64,000 nt of DNA from Burkholderia sp. Bp8992 (GCF_003853705.1 NZ_QTQI01000019.1:1-64000), one strand, 5' to 3'; positions 1 through 7,340 are shown, counted from the stretch's first letter. Translations and numbers: made by a program. Notes: generated by a model from the sequence alone, not told the origin.

Positions 1-216
1 CGGCCGTCGCGATGCGGCTATGCTCGCCCAACAGTTGCAAATGATTCTCCATTCGGTGTGCTGAATTTACCGCTTACACTCGTCTCTTCGATGCCATCAG
101 TTGCCGCAACGCGTGCCCACCCGACTATCCGAGAACGGCACGCCGAACACTGGCAATCTGGCGAACAGTGATGCAATCCCGCGAGGTGGCATCGGTGAAC
201 AATGGCCGACGTTGTA

Positions 217-618
217 TCAGCCGATTTTGACAACCCGCTCGTCTCCGGTGACCCCGCCCTCGGAATTCGAAGTTTCACGCAACTTGTCCAGCACTTCCTG
301 ATAACTCTCATGCAGTGCCGGCCAGTCCACGCCAGGCTCAAGTGCCGCTGGATCAAGCCGACCAGAAGTCACAGCAAGGCGCACTGCCGGATGGCAGTGT
401 CCGACTTTGGCCAACCAGCCAGCACATGCGAATTCCTCCCCTTGCCGTGATTGATGACACGCAAACATACTAGCGCCAAAATCCGGTCCCATGCCCCGGT
501 GATCAGGGCACGTATCAGCCAGCTTTTCGGCTAGGTCGAGATCGAAGTTTGGAATATCTGCCGCGCCCGCGGCACGACGCCAGGGGCACGATGCACATGG
601 TTTGCCAGGTGTTTTCAT
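217..618 (-). CDS. DUF6283 family protein
   Basis: A 133-residue protein that I recognise as the DUF6283 type from its N-terminal KPCASCPWRR block and the later MFACHQS, CAGWLA and GHCHP elements. The paired cysteines and histidines suggest a small metal-binding (probably zinc) protein, but the family has no assigned function. Such proteins are common on phages and mobile elements of beta-proteobacteria. It is the last gene of a run of small minus-strand genes, and its ATG overlaps the stop of the 56-residue gene upstream by four bases (ATGA), which supports this start and co-transcription. Confidence 0.75.
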   Translation of the reverse strand: MKTPGKPCASCPWRRAAGAADIPNFDLDLAEKLADTCPDHRGMGPDFGASMFACHQSRQGEEFACAGWLAKVGHCHPAVRLAVTSGRLDPAALEPGVDWPALHESYQEVLDKLRETSNSEGGVTGDERVVKIG

Positions 619-785
619 AATCCGGCGGCTTCGTCATAAACGACCGCTACATCGATGGCATACGCCGACACCACGCGTGGGCACTTCACCAGAACCAATT
701 CCTGAGCCTTTGCTTCTTGCTCGCGCCTCGGTCGGCTACAGTCGTTCCACATGTCTTGCCCTAGTTTTGCACTCGCGGAAATCAT
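615..785 (-). CDS. hypothetical protein, 56 aa
   Basis: A small protein beginning MISASAKLGQDMWNDC and ending DVAVVYDEAAGL. I do not recognise a family. A strong ribosome binding site (AGGAGGGCGAGCG, then ATG) fixes the start at 785. A longer reading of the same frame up to 962 is unlikely, because it would overlap two better-supported small genes. The stop overlaps the start of the DUF6283 gene as ATGA, so translation is probably coupled. Function unknown. Confidence 0.55.
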   Translation of the reverse strand: MISASAKLGQDMWNDCSRPRREQEAKAQELVLVKCPRVVSAYAIDVAVVYDEAAGL

Positions 786-796
786 CGCTCGCCCTC

Positions 797-907
797 CTAT
801 CGCACTGTGCCGTTCTGGCAGTGCCCACACCACATGCCTTTGCTCGCATTGCACAATGCTGGGCGGCCACAATACTGGCAACGGATCGAGATTGCTCCGA
901 GATACAT
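797..907 (-). CDS. 36-aa zinc-ribbon mini-protein
   Basis: A very short ORF encoding a protein with two CxxC knuckles, CQYCGR and CGHCQNG, separated by about 12 residues. This is the classic spacing of a zinc ribbon. A GAGGA ribosome binding site lies about 10 bases before the ATG at 907 (an in-frame ATG at 916 is too close to it). The gene sits 17 bases after the stop of the 86-aa gene upstream and 11 bases before the next start, as expected inside an operon. It probably binds zinc and either a nucleic acid or a partner protein; the partner cannot be read from the sequence. Confidence 0.6.
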   Translation of the reverse strand: MYLGAISIRCQYCGRPALCNASKGMWCGHCQNGTVR

Positions 908-924
908 AGATAGCATTTCCTCGC

Positions 925-1185
925 TCAAAACCGGATCGTGTCAACCGGTACGTCAATCCCATGATGCATCAGGACTGCTTCACGGAAGGCACGCCATTCC
1001 TCAGTACCAGCCGCCTCGTGCGTGCAATGCAGGCACTGGTCCGCGCCGGCCAACTGCTCGGTTACGGTCCGATGTACGTCTACGCCAAAACGCTTGCTGA
1101 ATCGCCCGACACATGACCCATCATGACCTGTCACCCATACGGTGTCGCCAGCCGTCGAGACGTCAATGGTGTAAATCTGTTCCAT
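925..1185 (-). CDS. conserved hypothetical protein, 86 aa
   Basis: An 86-residue protein with the pattern GSCVGRFSKRFGVDVHRT, then DQCLHCTH, then an EWRAFRE segment, ending VDTIRF. I have seen this pattern in small conserved proteins of Burkholderia phages and mobile elements, where no function is assigned. The CLHC pair could bind metal. A GGAAG ribosome binding site lies about 8 bases before the ATG, 13 bases after the stop of the 59-aa gene upstream. It is the second gene of a five-gene run of small minus-strand genes (1378 to 217). Confidence 0.65.
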   Translation of the reverse strand: MEQIYTIDVSTAGDTVWVTGHDGSCVGRFSKRFGVDVHRTVTEQLAGADQCLHCTHEAAGTEEWRAFREAVLMHHGIDVPVDTIRF

Positions 1186-1198
1186 CAGTTCCGCTTCC

Positions 1199-1378
1199 TT
1201 AAGCGAGTTCGTACTTATCGAGCAGTTCGAGTTTTCGCATCTCTTTGCGACGTCGCTCTTGCCGCGACTCCTCGGTCGGAATGATGTCGCGCTTGGCAGC
1301 CAGCGTCGCGTCGTAGCGTTCGATTTCCGCCACGAGAGTTACGAGTTCCCTAAGTTCCGCTCGAGCTCTGGTGAACAT
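1199..1378 (-). CDS. hypothetical helical protein, 59 aa
   Basis: A short, strongly charged protein (starts MFTRARAELRELVTLV, ends LELLDKYELA). It is rich in Leu, Glu and Arg and probably forms one or two long helices or a coiled coil. The ATG at 1378 is preceded by GAAAGGAAATG, a good ribosome binding site. The gene lies 37 bases after the vapC stop and could be read from the vapBC promoter. No family recognised. Confidence 0.55.
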   Translation of the reverse strand: MFTRARAELRELVTLVAEIERYDATLAAKRDIIPTEESRQERRRKEMRKLELLDKYELA

Positions 1379-1415
1379 ATCATTTCCTTTCTCAGTGTAT
1401 TGGCCGTCGGCACGA

Positions 1416-1811
1416 TTATTTGATCAACTGCATCCCCGCGACCTTCGAGGCCGACACGTCGAAAGTAGCCGTGTACTCGCACTCGGCTACATGCCCCGAA
1501 CGCTCGATCAAGCAGTCCGCGAAATCCGCCTTTGAAGATGCTAAAACTCGAAGTGCCTTACGTACCGTGTCAGCACTTTCGACGACCAGTTCTCTGGTCC
1601 CGATCATTGATTCGACGATGTCCTTCATCTGCTCTCGTTCGACACCGTAGCAGCGCCCAAGTACCCAGACGACCTCGATTAATGCGACTTGCGAAACATA
1701 TCCCGGCCGCTCGGGCGACAGGGACTCCATCAGTGCCGTCGCCTTCTTCGACTGAATCTCGTCGTCTTGCGCGAAGTAGCGGACTAGCACGTTTGTATCC
1801 AGTCCGATCAT
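1416..1811 (-). CDS. vapC: PIN-domain ribonuclease toxin VapC
   Basis: A 131-residue PIN-domain protein, the usual VapC length. It begins MIGLDTNVLVRYF, carrying the first conserved metal-binding Asp (D5). ALIEVVWVL supplies the conserved Glu, and SKADFADCLI then CEYTATFDVSASK supply the later acidic residues. VapC toxins are Mg2+-dependent RNases that cut tRNA or rRNA until the antitoxin is lost. The ATG overlaps the stop of the antitoxin gene (ATGA), the classic coupled arrangement. The pair probably stabilises the mobile element or acts in phage defence. Confidence 0.9.
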   Translation of the reverse strand: MIGLDTNVLVRYFAQDDEIQSKKATALMESLSPERPGYVSQVALIEVVWVLGRCYGVEREQMKDIVESMIGTRELVVESADTVRKALRVLASSKADFADCLIERSGHVAECEYTATFDVSASKVAGMQLIK

Positions 1812-2053
1812 CGCGCTGATGCCCCCTGCTCGGCGATGGCCTGATTCATGTCGTCAATCGACACCGGTTTCGCGGGCTTCTTCACAATGCCCTTAAGGGC
1901 CTCGAGCGAGCGCGTGGCCGGATAGATCTCGTACCGGCCTGTCGCCTCGTTGAAGCTGAATTCGATCCGGTCGCCGGCCTCCAAACCAAGCTGATTGCGC
2001 ACGGCCACTGGAATCGTGATCTGGCCCTTTGAAGTAATAGTTGCGGCTGTCAT
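1808..2053 (-). CDS. vapB: AbrB/MazE-type antitoxin VapB
   Basis: An 81-residue antitoxin with an N-terminal SpoVT/AbrB swapped-hairpin DNA-binding domain (TITSKGQITIPVAVR, then LGLEAGDRIEF) and a C-terminal tail (KPVSIDDMNQAIAEQ) of the kind that wraps the toxin. It should neutralise the PIN toxin encoded downstream and repress its own promoter. A perfect 8-bp inverted repeat lies 15 bases upstream of the ATG (2069-2090) and is the probable operator. Confidence 0.9.
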   Translation of the reverse strand: MTAATITSKGQITIPVAVRNQLGLEAGDRIEFSFNEATGRYEIYPATRSLEALKGIVKKPAKPVSIDDMNQAIAEQGASAR

Positions 2054-2068
2054 GGTGACACCTCCCCA

Positions 2069-2090
2069 TTCCTTACTTTATGGTAAGGAA
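2069..2090. promoter_or_regulatory. vapBC operator palindrome
   Basis: TTCCTTAC and GTAAGGAA form a perfect 8-bp inverted repeat separated by 6 bases, directly upstream of vapB. AbrB-fold antitoxins bind such palindromes as dimers to autorepress, so this is the likely VapB(C) operator. Confidence 0.7.
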
Positions 2091-2344
2091 AAGCAAAAAG
2101 CAAGAGTAGCCTCCAGCCGCATCGCACCACCAATGTACCTCCCGCTGCTCGCCAAGCTCACAGCTTTGACTCCAGTGCTGCATTGGGGCCGTTGACAAAG
2201 GCGGCTTTCGGATTGCCGCCGTCTTGAGTCATTGTGCGGGCGAGGGTCGGCTACAACGAACCGGTTGGACGGTCTGACGTTCATCGTGGATAAGCGTCAG
2301 ATTGTCAGTACGGTGTGACGGCGGCGTCCGACGCACCCGACCGC

Positions 2345-2575
2345 CTACCTCGCCGGATTCGGCGTGTCTCGTTCGAAGGTAATGATGGACCGCGTGGTGG
2401 CGGGCCAGTTCGGCATCTGCCGCCATGGAGTCAGCACCTCCAGACGGTCGCCGGAGACGCGGAGCTCCCGGCACCGCATCGTGCCGATCCATTTGGGATT
2501 CCAGGCGGCCTCGACCTTGGTACACCATTGGCTGCCTTCGATTCGCTCCATTCCCTTAAGAGTTGAAGTCTCCAC
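2345..2575 (-). pseudogene. lipocalin-like domain remnant
   Basis: The 76-residue reading (GTG start, VETSTLKG) matches only the C-terminal half of the Lipocalin-like family (Lipocalin_5): a KVEAAWNPKWIGT segment, then SGDRLEVLTPWRQ, then SIITFERD at the usual C-terminus. The N-terminal half (GTW...GYLMY...) is missing upstream, so this looks like a decayed gene. Nothing nearby suggests a shared role. It may mark an old insertion boundary. Confidence 0.5.
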
Positions 2576-2790
2576 AAAATCCGGGGCGGTTCAGGTCAGG
2601 GGTATTCAGGCTCATGATCGTGGCTATTGAGCCGCCCGGCGGGGCGGCGCCTTACTGGCGATCGAGCATCATCGCCCGATGGGCCCCGCTGGAGTTGGCG
2701 ATTTAGTTACTTCGCCAACGGTACTGCACCCGGGCCGGCCAAAAATCCGAAATTCATCGTTCAATGGCAATGGCCGGATACGCTGTTTGA

Positions 2791-3231
2791 CTACCCCTTT
2801 AAAGCAGCAGCCGTGATACCCCCAACGGTAGATGACCACCAATCAAAGCCTTTACCTGAGAAAGCCAAGAACGAACCTCCAAGAAATACAGCAAAGACCA
2901 CGACCATACGGGCCGGCCTGAAATTGAATGTGAGACCAACCAGCCTGACGGCCATCACGCTTCCAGTAATCCGAGCCATACTTTCCGCGCACTGGAAAAC
3001 TGCCATCAACGCATTCGAAAGCAAGACACCCACAATCGCGGCCGTTCCAACGATGTTCTCGAACACTACGCGATGTCCGTATTCCGATAGGCCGTTCCAA
3101 AAGTCACGCGCCTGCATATGAGTTGCCATCTGAATAACGTGCCCGTCCAATCGCCCATAACCGAAGTTGAGCAAGCTCAAAACGATGATCGTAACAACAG
3201 GGTTGATAAACAATTTGACCATATCCCCCAT
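2791..3231 (-). CDS. multi-pass membrane protein of a two-gene module
   Basis: A 146-residue protein with about four hydrophobic helices: FINPVVTIIVLSLLNFG (residues 8-24), one around 60-80 (IVGTAAIVGVLL), one around 88-103, and MVVVFAVFLGGSFLAF near 110-125. A GAGGGAAC ribosome binding site precedes the ATG. The start lies inside the 3' end of the upstream gene (55-base overlap), so the two are almost certainly translated together. No family recognised. Its position behind a protein with an amyloid-like N-terminus suggests a membrane effector or channel; this is inference. Confidence 0.6.
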   Translation of the reverse strand: MGDMVKLFINPVVTIIVLSLLNFGYGRLDGHVIQMATHMQARDFWNGLSEYGHRVVFENIVGTAAIVGVLLSNALMAVFQCAESMARITGSVMAVRLVGLTFNFRPARMVVVFAVFLGGSFLAFSGKGFDWWSSTVGGITAAALKG

Positions 3232-3548
3232 GTTCCCTCTTCAGTGCGAAGTCGCCAGAGAAATCCGATGACAAGAGGCAGGATGGGCAAACTCGACAGA
3301 AGCGCAGCCTTCGTAAGGACGTCATAGATTCCATCGATGTGTCGCACGTACAGCCAGCACATGATGACCGATACCACGGCTGCGAGGACGGCAATCTCTC
3401 CACCCGCGCCCCCGCCACCGCCACTACCACCCGATCCGCCAGACCCTCCATTATTGTTAATCCGCGTGTTATTAGTAACGCTGATAGTGCGGTTACCATT
3501 TCCGACAACATTCCCATTTCCCACGATGTCAACATTTACGTGTTTCAT
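3177..3548 (-). CDS. membrane protein with tandem GNGN (amyloid-like) N-terminus
   Basis: A 123-residue protein in three parts. Residues 7-19 hold two copies of the pattern [ND]-[IV]-V-G-N-G-N, followed by an Asn-rich stretch (TNNTRINNN). Residues 34-50 are an almost pure Gly/Ser linker. The rest has two hydrophobic helices, about 51-69 and 82-100. G-x-x-N repeats of this kind resemble the RHIM-like core of bacterial amyloid-signalling motifs and also beta-solenoid repeats. The ATG follows AAGGATAACGT. It overlaps the next membrane gene by 55 bases. No family is certain. Confidence 0.55.
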   Translation of the reverse strand: MKHVNVDIVGNGNVVGNGNRTISVTNNTRINNNGGSGGSGGSGGGGGAGGEIAVLAAVVSVIMCWLYVRHIDGIYDVLTKAALLSSLPILPLVIGFLWRLRTEEGTWGIWSNCLSTLLLRSSF

Positions 3549-3669
3549 ACGTTATCCTTATTAATATGTCGATTTAAGTTCACAAAATTCAGAGTGTCGT
3601 CTCGCCCACGGCCATGAGAAGCCTGCGTGCCGTTAAGGCATCGGCAGCCCGGCACCGAGCCGTACCGAA

Positions 3670-4152
3670 TCAGGCCGCGTATGCCCGAATATCGAGCACG
3701 TCGTACCGAATGTCGAAACCGGCTATGCAATCGCTGACGTACCGATGCACTCGCCAATCCCAACCTTCGGGCCCGCCGCCGCCGATGAGCATCAATGGGC
3801 GTGCAAGCTCTGCCTCTCGATGTCGGGCGATGCCGCGTAGTGTTCGCCTGTCGAGCCAACTCATATGTGGCCTTCCATCAGGGTGCGTATGCCAGTCTCC
3901 CAGATAAACCGCGCGTCCCGATGATGCCTCGAAAATATCGTCGAGCCGATGGCACTGCCAGTCATGATCGGGGTGAAATCGCTGGCGCTTGTGCCGGGCG
4001 GCCGGTCCTGGTCCGATAATGTGCTGAACAACCGGCTCATTGTTACTGGCGACATATCCAACTAGGATGCCCCCCGTTTCGAGCGGATACGCGCGGCGAG
4101 CCTCATCAAGCATCTCGTCGAGCGCGGGCGCGTCAATCCAAAGCTGGCTCAT
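3670..4152 (-). CDS. JAB/MPN (JAMM) metalloprotease, Cap3-like deconjugase
   Basis: A 160-residue JAB-domain protein. Glu25 (LETGGILVGY) and the HTHP element with His88 and His90, followed by Ser98 and Asp101 (H-x-H-x7-S-x-x-D), form the complete JAMM zinc site, so it should be active. JAB proteases in bacterial ubiquitin-like systems cut the bond between a modifier and its target, or process the modifier precursor. The start at 4152 (MSQLWID) is chosen because its ATG overlaps the stop of the E2-E1 gene (ATGA); a longer reading to 4209 would overlap it by 60 bases. The CBASS partner Cap3 is the closest described analogue, but no cyclase gene is present here. Confidence 0.85.
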   Translation of the reverse strand: MSQLWIDAPALDEMLDEARRAYPLETGGILVGYVASNNEPVVQHIIGPGPAARHKRQRFHPDHDWQCHRLDDIFEASSGRAVYLGDWHTHPDGRPHMSWLDRRTLRGIARHREAELARPLMLIGGGGPEGWDWRVHRYVSDCIAGFDIRYDVLDIRAYAA

Positions 4153-5894
4153 ACCCGCGAGCTGCAGACCAGACAGTCCTGTCTCGCAGCCAAAACATAA
4201 GTCGTCCAATCAGGCGCAATTGACATCCCTTCTCTCTGGATATCGGCAACCGCGACGTCCCACGAAAAGTCTGGATATCCGTCATGCGCTCCCGAACATA
4301 GAGTCGCGACCGCCAAACGGCTGGCGAGGTTGGCGATCGCATCACTATCGATCCCTGCACCAATGAACGTGGGTTGGGAGCACCCGCCGGGCTGGATTTC
4401 ATCTGTACCGGCATCTGCCGGCAGTCGGATCGTCTTATCCTCGAGACCGCGAAGAAAACAATGCCAACAGCCGTTCGAACTGCCCGCCCTGATTCGACCG
4501 ACGATGCCGCCTGCAGCGCCGTGCGTCGTCGTCAGCCAAACATACGGCTTCCCGAGCTCACGAGCGAGATCTGCCAGGAAGTGACTTACCCGGTGATTCG
4601 CGGCTGCGTCAATGACGATATCTGCCTCGGTCGCCAGCTGCCGGAGGATCGCATATTCAGAAACGCGATTGTCTCCGGAGGGCACTCCGATGCGAAGATT
4701 ACAGCCACGCACGGTCGTGTATGGATACTCATTGCCGATGTGCAACGCCAGAGCGGTCGTCTTCTGGAGCCCTGCGTACTGCCATCCCAACGCCCACCGC
4801 ACCGTATTTCCGACCTGCAAGTTATCGCAATCGACGAGTTCAAGCCGGCCGATTCCTGCCCTTGCCAGTTGGAGACAGACGGGCGATCCCAAGCTGCCTA
4901 GCCCAACAATCAACGCGGCCTTGTCGCGCATCGGTGTCAAAAATGGCGCGCGCCGCAGCCAAGCTTGCTGGCCTCCCCAATCCGCTCGCACAAAGTCCAC
5001 GCGAAAGACAGCCGGACGCGATCGCTTTGCTTCTCGCGTCACACGTACGGACAAGAATATCCAGTCATCCGCGGAGTGCCGCCAGGACACTTCGTCGGGA
5101 TAAACCACACCGACTACGATGACGTCGCCCCGCTTCGCAGACGAAAGCATTTTCCCCAGTTCAGGAAGCTTAGCTTCTATCTGGCGGAATACATCTTGCG
5201 CGGCGGTCTCGAAGGAACTGACCTCCGGCCTTTTCTCCAGCCTCAGCCAAAAACCGTTCGAACGGACTGCGAAGGCCGGTATCTTCGCCGCGAAAGTCAC
5301 GAGTGGCTTGTTGTGCATGTCGCTTATCGACGCAACGACGCCATTGACGAAACACCGATCTGACCATCCGGGCGGCGCAGCACGAAGCAGTAGGTTAAGC
5401 CGCCCTGCTGACACCTCCGCCGGCGGGGTTTCGTCCGGAACGACGACCGCACATTCCACCGCATACGGCAAGAACGACGACAAAGGCTCGCCAACATGAT
5501 CCTCTGCTTTCGCGATGGCCTCAGCAGCTGCGCTACTGTTGTTAACTTCCAAAATCGCTGGCAACTGCTCCTGAATCAGCGTCGCCAGCGAATCGTGCCC
5601 GGGACGCCACTCCTCTCCCTCTCGCGCCAAAAGGCAGAGATTTTGCCCAAGAGGGTGCTGGTGGCGCTGAAACTGACCGGGATCCGTCGTCACCGCTGGC
5701 ACGAAGTATGGATACATATCCGGGTAACTGGCCGTGAGTGCCAGCACCCCATCTCCGTGCGGCACGTCAACATGTACCACCAGCTGCCCCGCCTCCATCG
5801 CAGCGGCGTCAATCGACCAACGATATCCCAGTCGCTCCAGCGCCTCCTTCTCCCTGGAGAACGCAGCCGGATAGCGGTCCCACCAGGCTTTCAT
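4149..5894 (-). CDS. E2-E1 fusion: ubiquitin-like conjugation enzyme
   Basis: A 581-residue fusion. Residues 1-115 look like an E2 (UBC-like) domain: YPDMYPYFVP, then HPLGQNLCLL with Cys87 as the candidate catalytic cysteine. After a linker domain, residues about 322-550 form a ThiF/E1 adenylation domain: GLGSLGS (331-337), VDCDN (354-358), Arg366 and Lys378. A GGCSQPTFIG segment holds Cys505, a candidate thioester cysteine. CWHC (476-479) and CLVC (574-577) can bind zinc. The order E2 then E1 matches CBASS Cap2 and related predicted systems. It should activate a C-terminal carboxylate and pass the protein to a target. It lies 2 bases after the His-rich gene and overlaps the JAB gene. Confidence 0.85.
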   Translation of the reverse strand: MKAWWDRYPAAFSREKEALERLGYRWSIDAAAMEAGQLVVHVDVPHGDGVLALTASYPDMYPYFVPAVTTDPGQFQRHQHPLGQNLCLLAREGEEWRPGHDSLATLIQEQLPAILEVNNSSAAAEAIAKAEDHVGEPLSSFLPYAVECAVVVPDETPPAEVSAGRLNLLLRAAPPGWSDRCFVNGVVASISDMHNKPLVTFAAKIPAFAVRSNGFWLRLEKRPEVSSFETAAQDVFRQIEAKLPELGKMLSSAKRGDVIVVGVVYPDEVSWRHSADDWIFLSVRVTREAKRSRPAVFRVDFVRADWGGQQAWLRRAPFLTPMRDKAALIVGLGSLGSPVCLQLARAGIGRLELVDCDNLQVGNTVRWALGWQYAGLQKTTALALHIGNEYPYTTVRGCNLRIGVPSGDNRVSEYAILRQLATEADIVIDAAANHRVSHFLADLARELGKPYVWLTTTHGAAGGIVGRIRAGSSNGCWHCFLRGLEDKTIRLPADAGTDEIQPGGCSQPTFIGAGIDSDAIANLASRLAVATLCSGAHDGYPDFSWDVAVADIQREGMSIAPDWTTYVLAARQDCLVCSSRV

Positions 5895-5896
5895 GA

Positions 5897-6088
5897 TTAA
5901 CCCACCGGCCGATGACCAGGAGGCTTCGGCGCACCGGATCCCGGGTCCGGCCGCCCCGGCGGGTTCGGCGGTGGTTGGTGGCCATGATCATGATGGCCGG
6001 GATGCGCGTGGTCACCATGGTGGCCATGCTTGGAACCGTCTTCATGGCCGCGCTGTTCGTGCGCGCCCTTCTGGTCATGCTCGCTCAT
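5897..6088 (-). CDS. His-rich mini-protein ending in Gly; candidate modifier
   Basis: A 63-residue protein, first in the E2-E1/JAB operon. The ATG at 6088 follows AGGAAAAGCGACT. Residues 1-37 hold twelve of its thirteen histidines in HG/HH/HD patterns with many acidic residues; residues 38-63 are Pro/Gly-rich and end HRPVG. It shows no ubiquitin fold, yet occupies the place where such operons encode their ubiquitin-like modifier or substrate, only 2 bases before the E2-E1 start. A C-terminal Gly is what E1 enzymes adenylate. It may be an unfolded modifier; alternatively it may bind metal, for instance zinc for the JAB enzyme. Confidence 0.6.
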   Translation of the reverse strand: MSEHDQKGAHEQRGHEDGSKHGHHGDHAHPGHHDHGHQPPPNPPGRPDPGSGAPKPPGHRPVG

Positions 6089-6194
6089 AGTCGCTTTTCC
6101 TGATAGATCGCCGGCAGCATCTGTCGATGCTGATCGGCCGCCATCCACGGCCGATGGAACTATTCTATCGGCGCGCGCAGAAAATACAACTACT

Positions 6195-6229
6195 TTTTAT
6201 GACCACATATTTTAAGCGATGACATAAAA
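6195..6229. promoter_or_regulatory. inverted repeat in the divergent WYL/E2-E1 promoter
   Basis: TTTTATG and CATAAAA form a perfect 7-bp inverted repeat with 21 bases between them, in an AT-rich stretch between the His-rich gene and the WYL regulator. A second interleaved pair, ACCACAT (6202-6208) and ATGTGGT (6246-6252), overlaps it. WYL regulators of the BrxR/CapW type bind inverted repeats in the promoters of the defence operon beside them. This is the likely operator. Confidence 0.5.
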
Positions 6230-6269
6230 TCAATCTTGGCCTACAATGTGGTGCGGAGGACTACCTTAT

Positions 6270-7118
6270 ATGAACCTGCCCCGAGACACCCAGCGCGAGC
6301 GGCTGTACTACATCGAATTTCTGGCCCTATTTTCTGGACAAGTGAGCAGGAAGGACCTGACTTTCCGGTTCGGGATTAGCGAACCTGCTGCAACCAAGGA
6401 CCTATCGCTCTACGCAGAGTTAGCCCCTTCGGTGCTGAGATACGACCTGCGCCGGAAATGCTACGTTTTTGACGGCGGACAGCCATACTTCGAACACAAC
6501 GTCGAGCAGGCCCTGCATGCGTTAGCGGGCGACGGCGCTGTCGATTTCGATCCTTCGAGAACAAAGCGAATCCCTGGTTGGGTAAGCACAAGCATCAAGC
6601 GTCAGGTTCCGCTGGAAATCGCTGCGACTCTCACCCGCGCTATCGATCAGCAACAGTTTGTTATTGCTGAGTACACCTCACTAACGACTGGATCTCACTC
6701 CCGAAAACTCTCACCGTTGGCTCTCGTGAATGACGGCCTACGCTGGCACATTCGGTGTTTCGACCACGAAAAGGAAGAGTTTCGGGATTTCGGGCTCACT
6801 CGATTCACGAGTGTCGAGGAACGTGGCAGTTCCGATGTCGACTTGTCAAAAGATCGTGACTGGAACACCGAAATAATGTTGCGTCTTACCCCACATCCCC
6901 AGGCCCTTCACCCGGAAACGACATATGCTGACTATGACATGAAAGACGGCGCCAAGACTGTCACGCTCCGTGCTTGCCTAGTGGGATATTTTTTGCGTCA
7001 TTGGCATGTTGACTACTCCCCAAACGCATCCGGCAACCCGCGCGCGCAACAGCTCTATCTCGCGAATCGGAGTGAAGTGATTGACGCCGGTACTCCGGCA
7101 TGGGCGCTGCAACCTTAG
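6270..7118 (+). CDS. WYL-domain transcriptional regulator (BrxR/CapW-like)
   Basis: A 282-residue regulator. The N-terminal winged helix (RLYYIEFLALFSGQVSRKDL, then FGISEPAATKDLSLY) is followed by a WYL domain near residues 130-210 (QQFVIAEYTS, then RKLSPLALVNDGLRWHIRCFD, then FRDFGLTRF). The C-terminal extension resembles BrxR/CapW proteins, which repress phage-defence operons until a ligand binds the WYL domain. The ATG at 6270 is preferred over 6246 because GCGGAGGA lies 9 bases before it. The gene is divergent from the E2-E1/JAB operon, across the inverted repeat at 6195-6229, and probably controls it. Confidence 0.85.
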   Translation: MNLPRDTQRERLYYIEFLALFSGQVSRKDLTFRFGISEPAATKDLSLYAELAPSVLRYDLRRKCYVFDGGQPYFEHNVEQALHALAGDGAVDFDPSRTKRIPGWVSTSIKRQVPLEIAATLTRAIDQQQFVIAEYTSLTTGSHSRKLSPLALVNDGLRWHIRCFDHEKEEFRDFGLTRFTSVEERGSSDVDLSKDRDWNTEIMLRLTPHPQALHPETTYADYDMKDGAKTVTLRACLVGYFLRHWHVDYSPNASGNPRAQQLYLANRSEVIDAGTPAWALQP

Positions 7119-7340
7119 GTGACTAGGTCGGAGCAGTTGTGAAGAATGACGCGACGTCTTCATCACCGGTAACGTAATCGCCCTTTCGGAGGCACGATGC
7201 GCTCTTGATACAATGATGTGATCAGCTCGATCTTGCTGGCTCGCCGTCGGTCCAGCAGGGAACATGCGGACGTCCCGGTACGCCGAGAAAGCACGAGATC
7301 ATCGTCTACCCAGACGCTAACGAACACTAGCCAATCAAAG

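Noticed and set aside
615-962. 115-residue minus-strand reading
   Set aside because: Its 5' part overlaps a zinc-ribbon gene with its own ribosome binding site and the end of the 86-residue gene; only the last 56 codons (from 785) have a good start.
3545-3859. 104-residue minus-strand ORF
   Set aside because: It is very Arg-rich, overlaps the JAB gene in another frame and has no start signal; it is a shadow of the JAB gene.
3670-6088. CBASS type II operon
   Set aside because: E2-E1 and JAB match Cap2 and Cap3, but no cyclase or effector gene is next to them. I therefore treat it as a separate conjugation system.
5897-6088. His-rich gene as a plain metal chaperone
   Set aside because: Not excluded, but its place at the head of the E2-E1/JAB operon with a C-terminal Gly makes a role in conjugation as likely; kept as an alternative.
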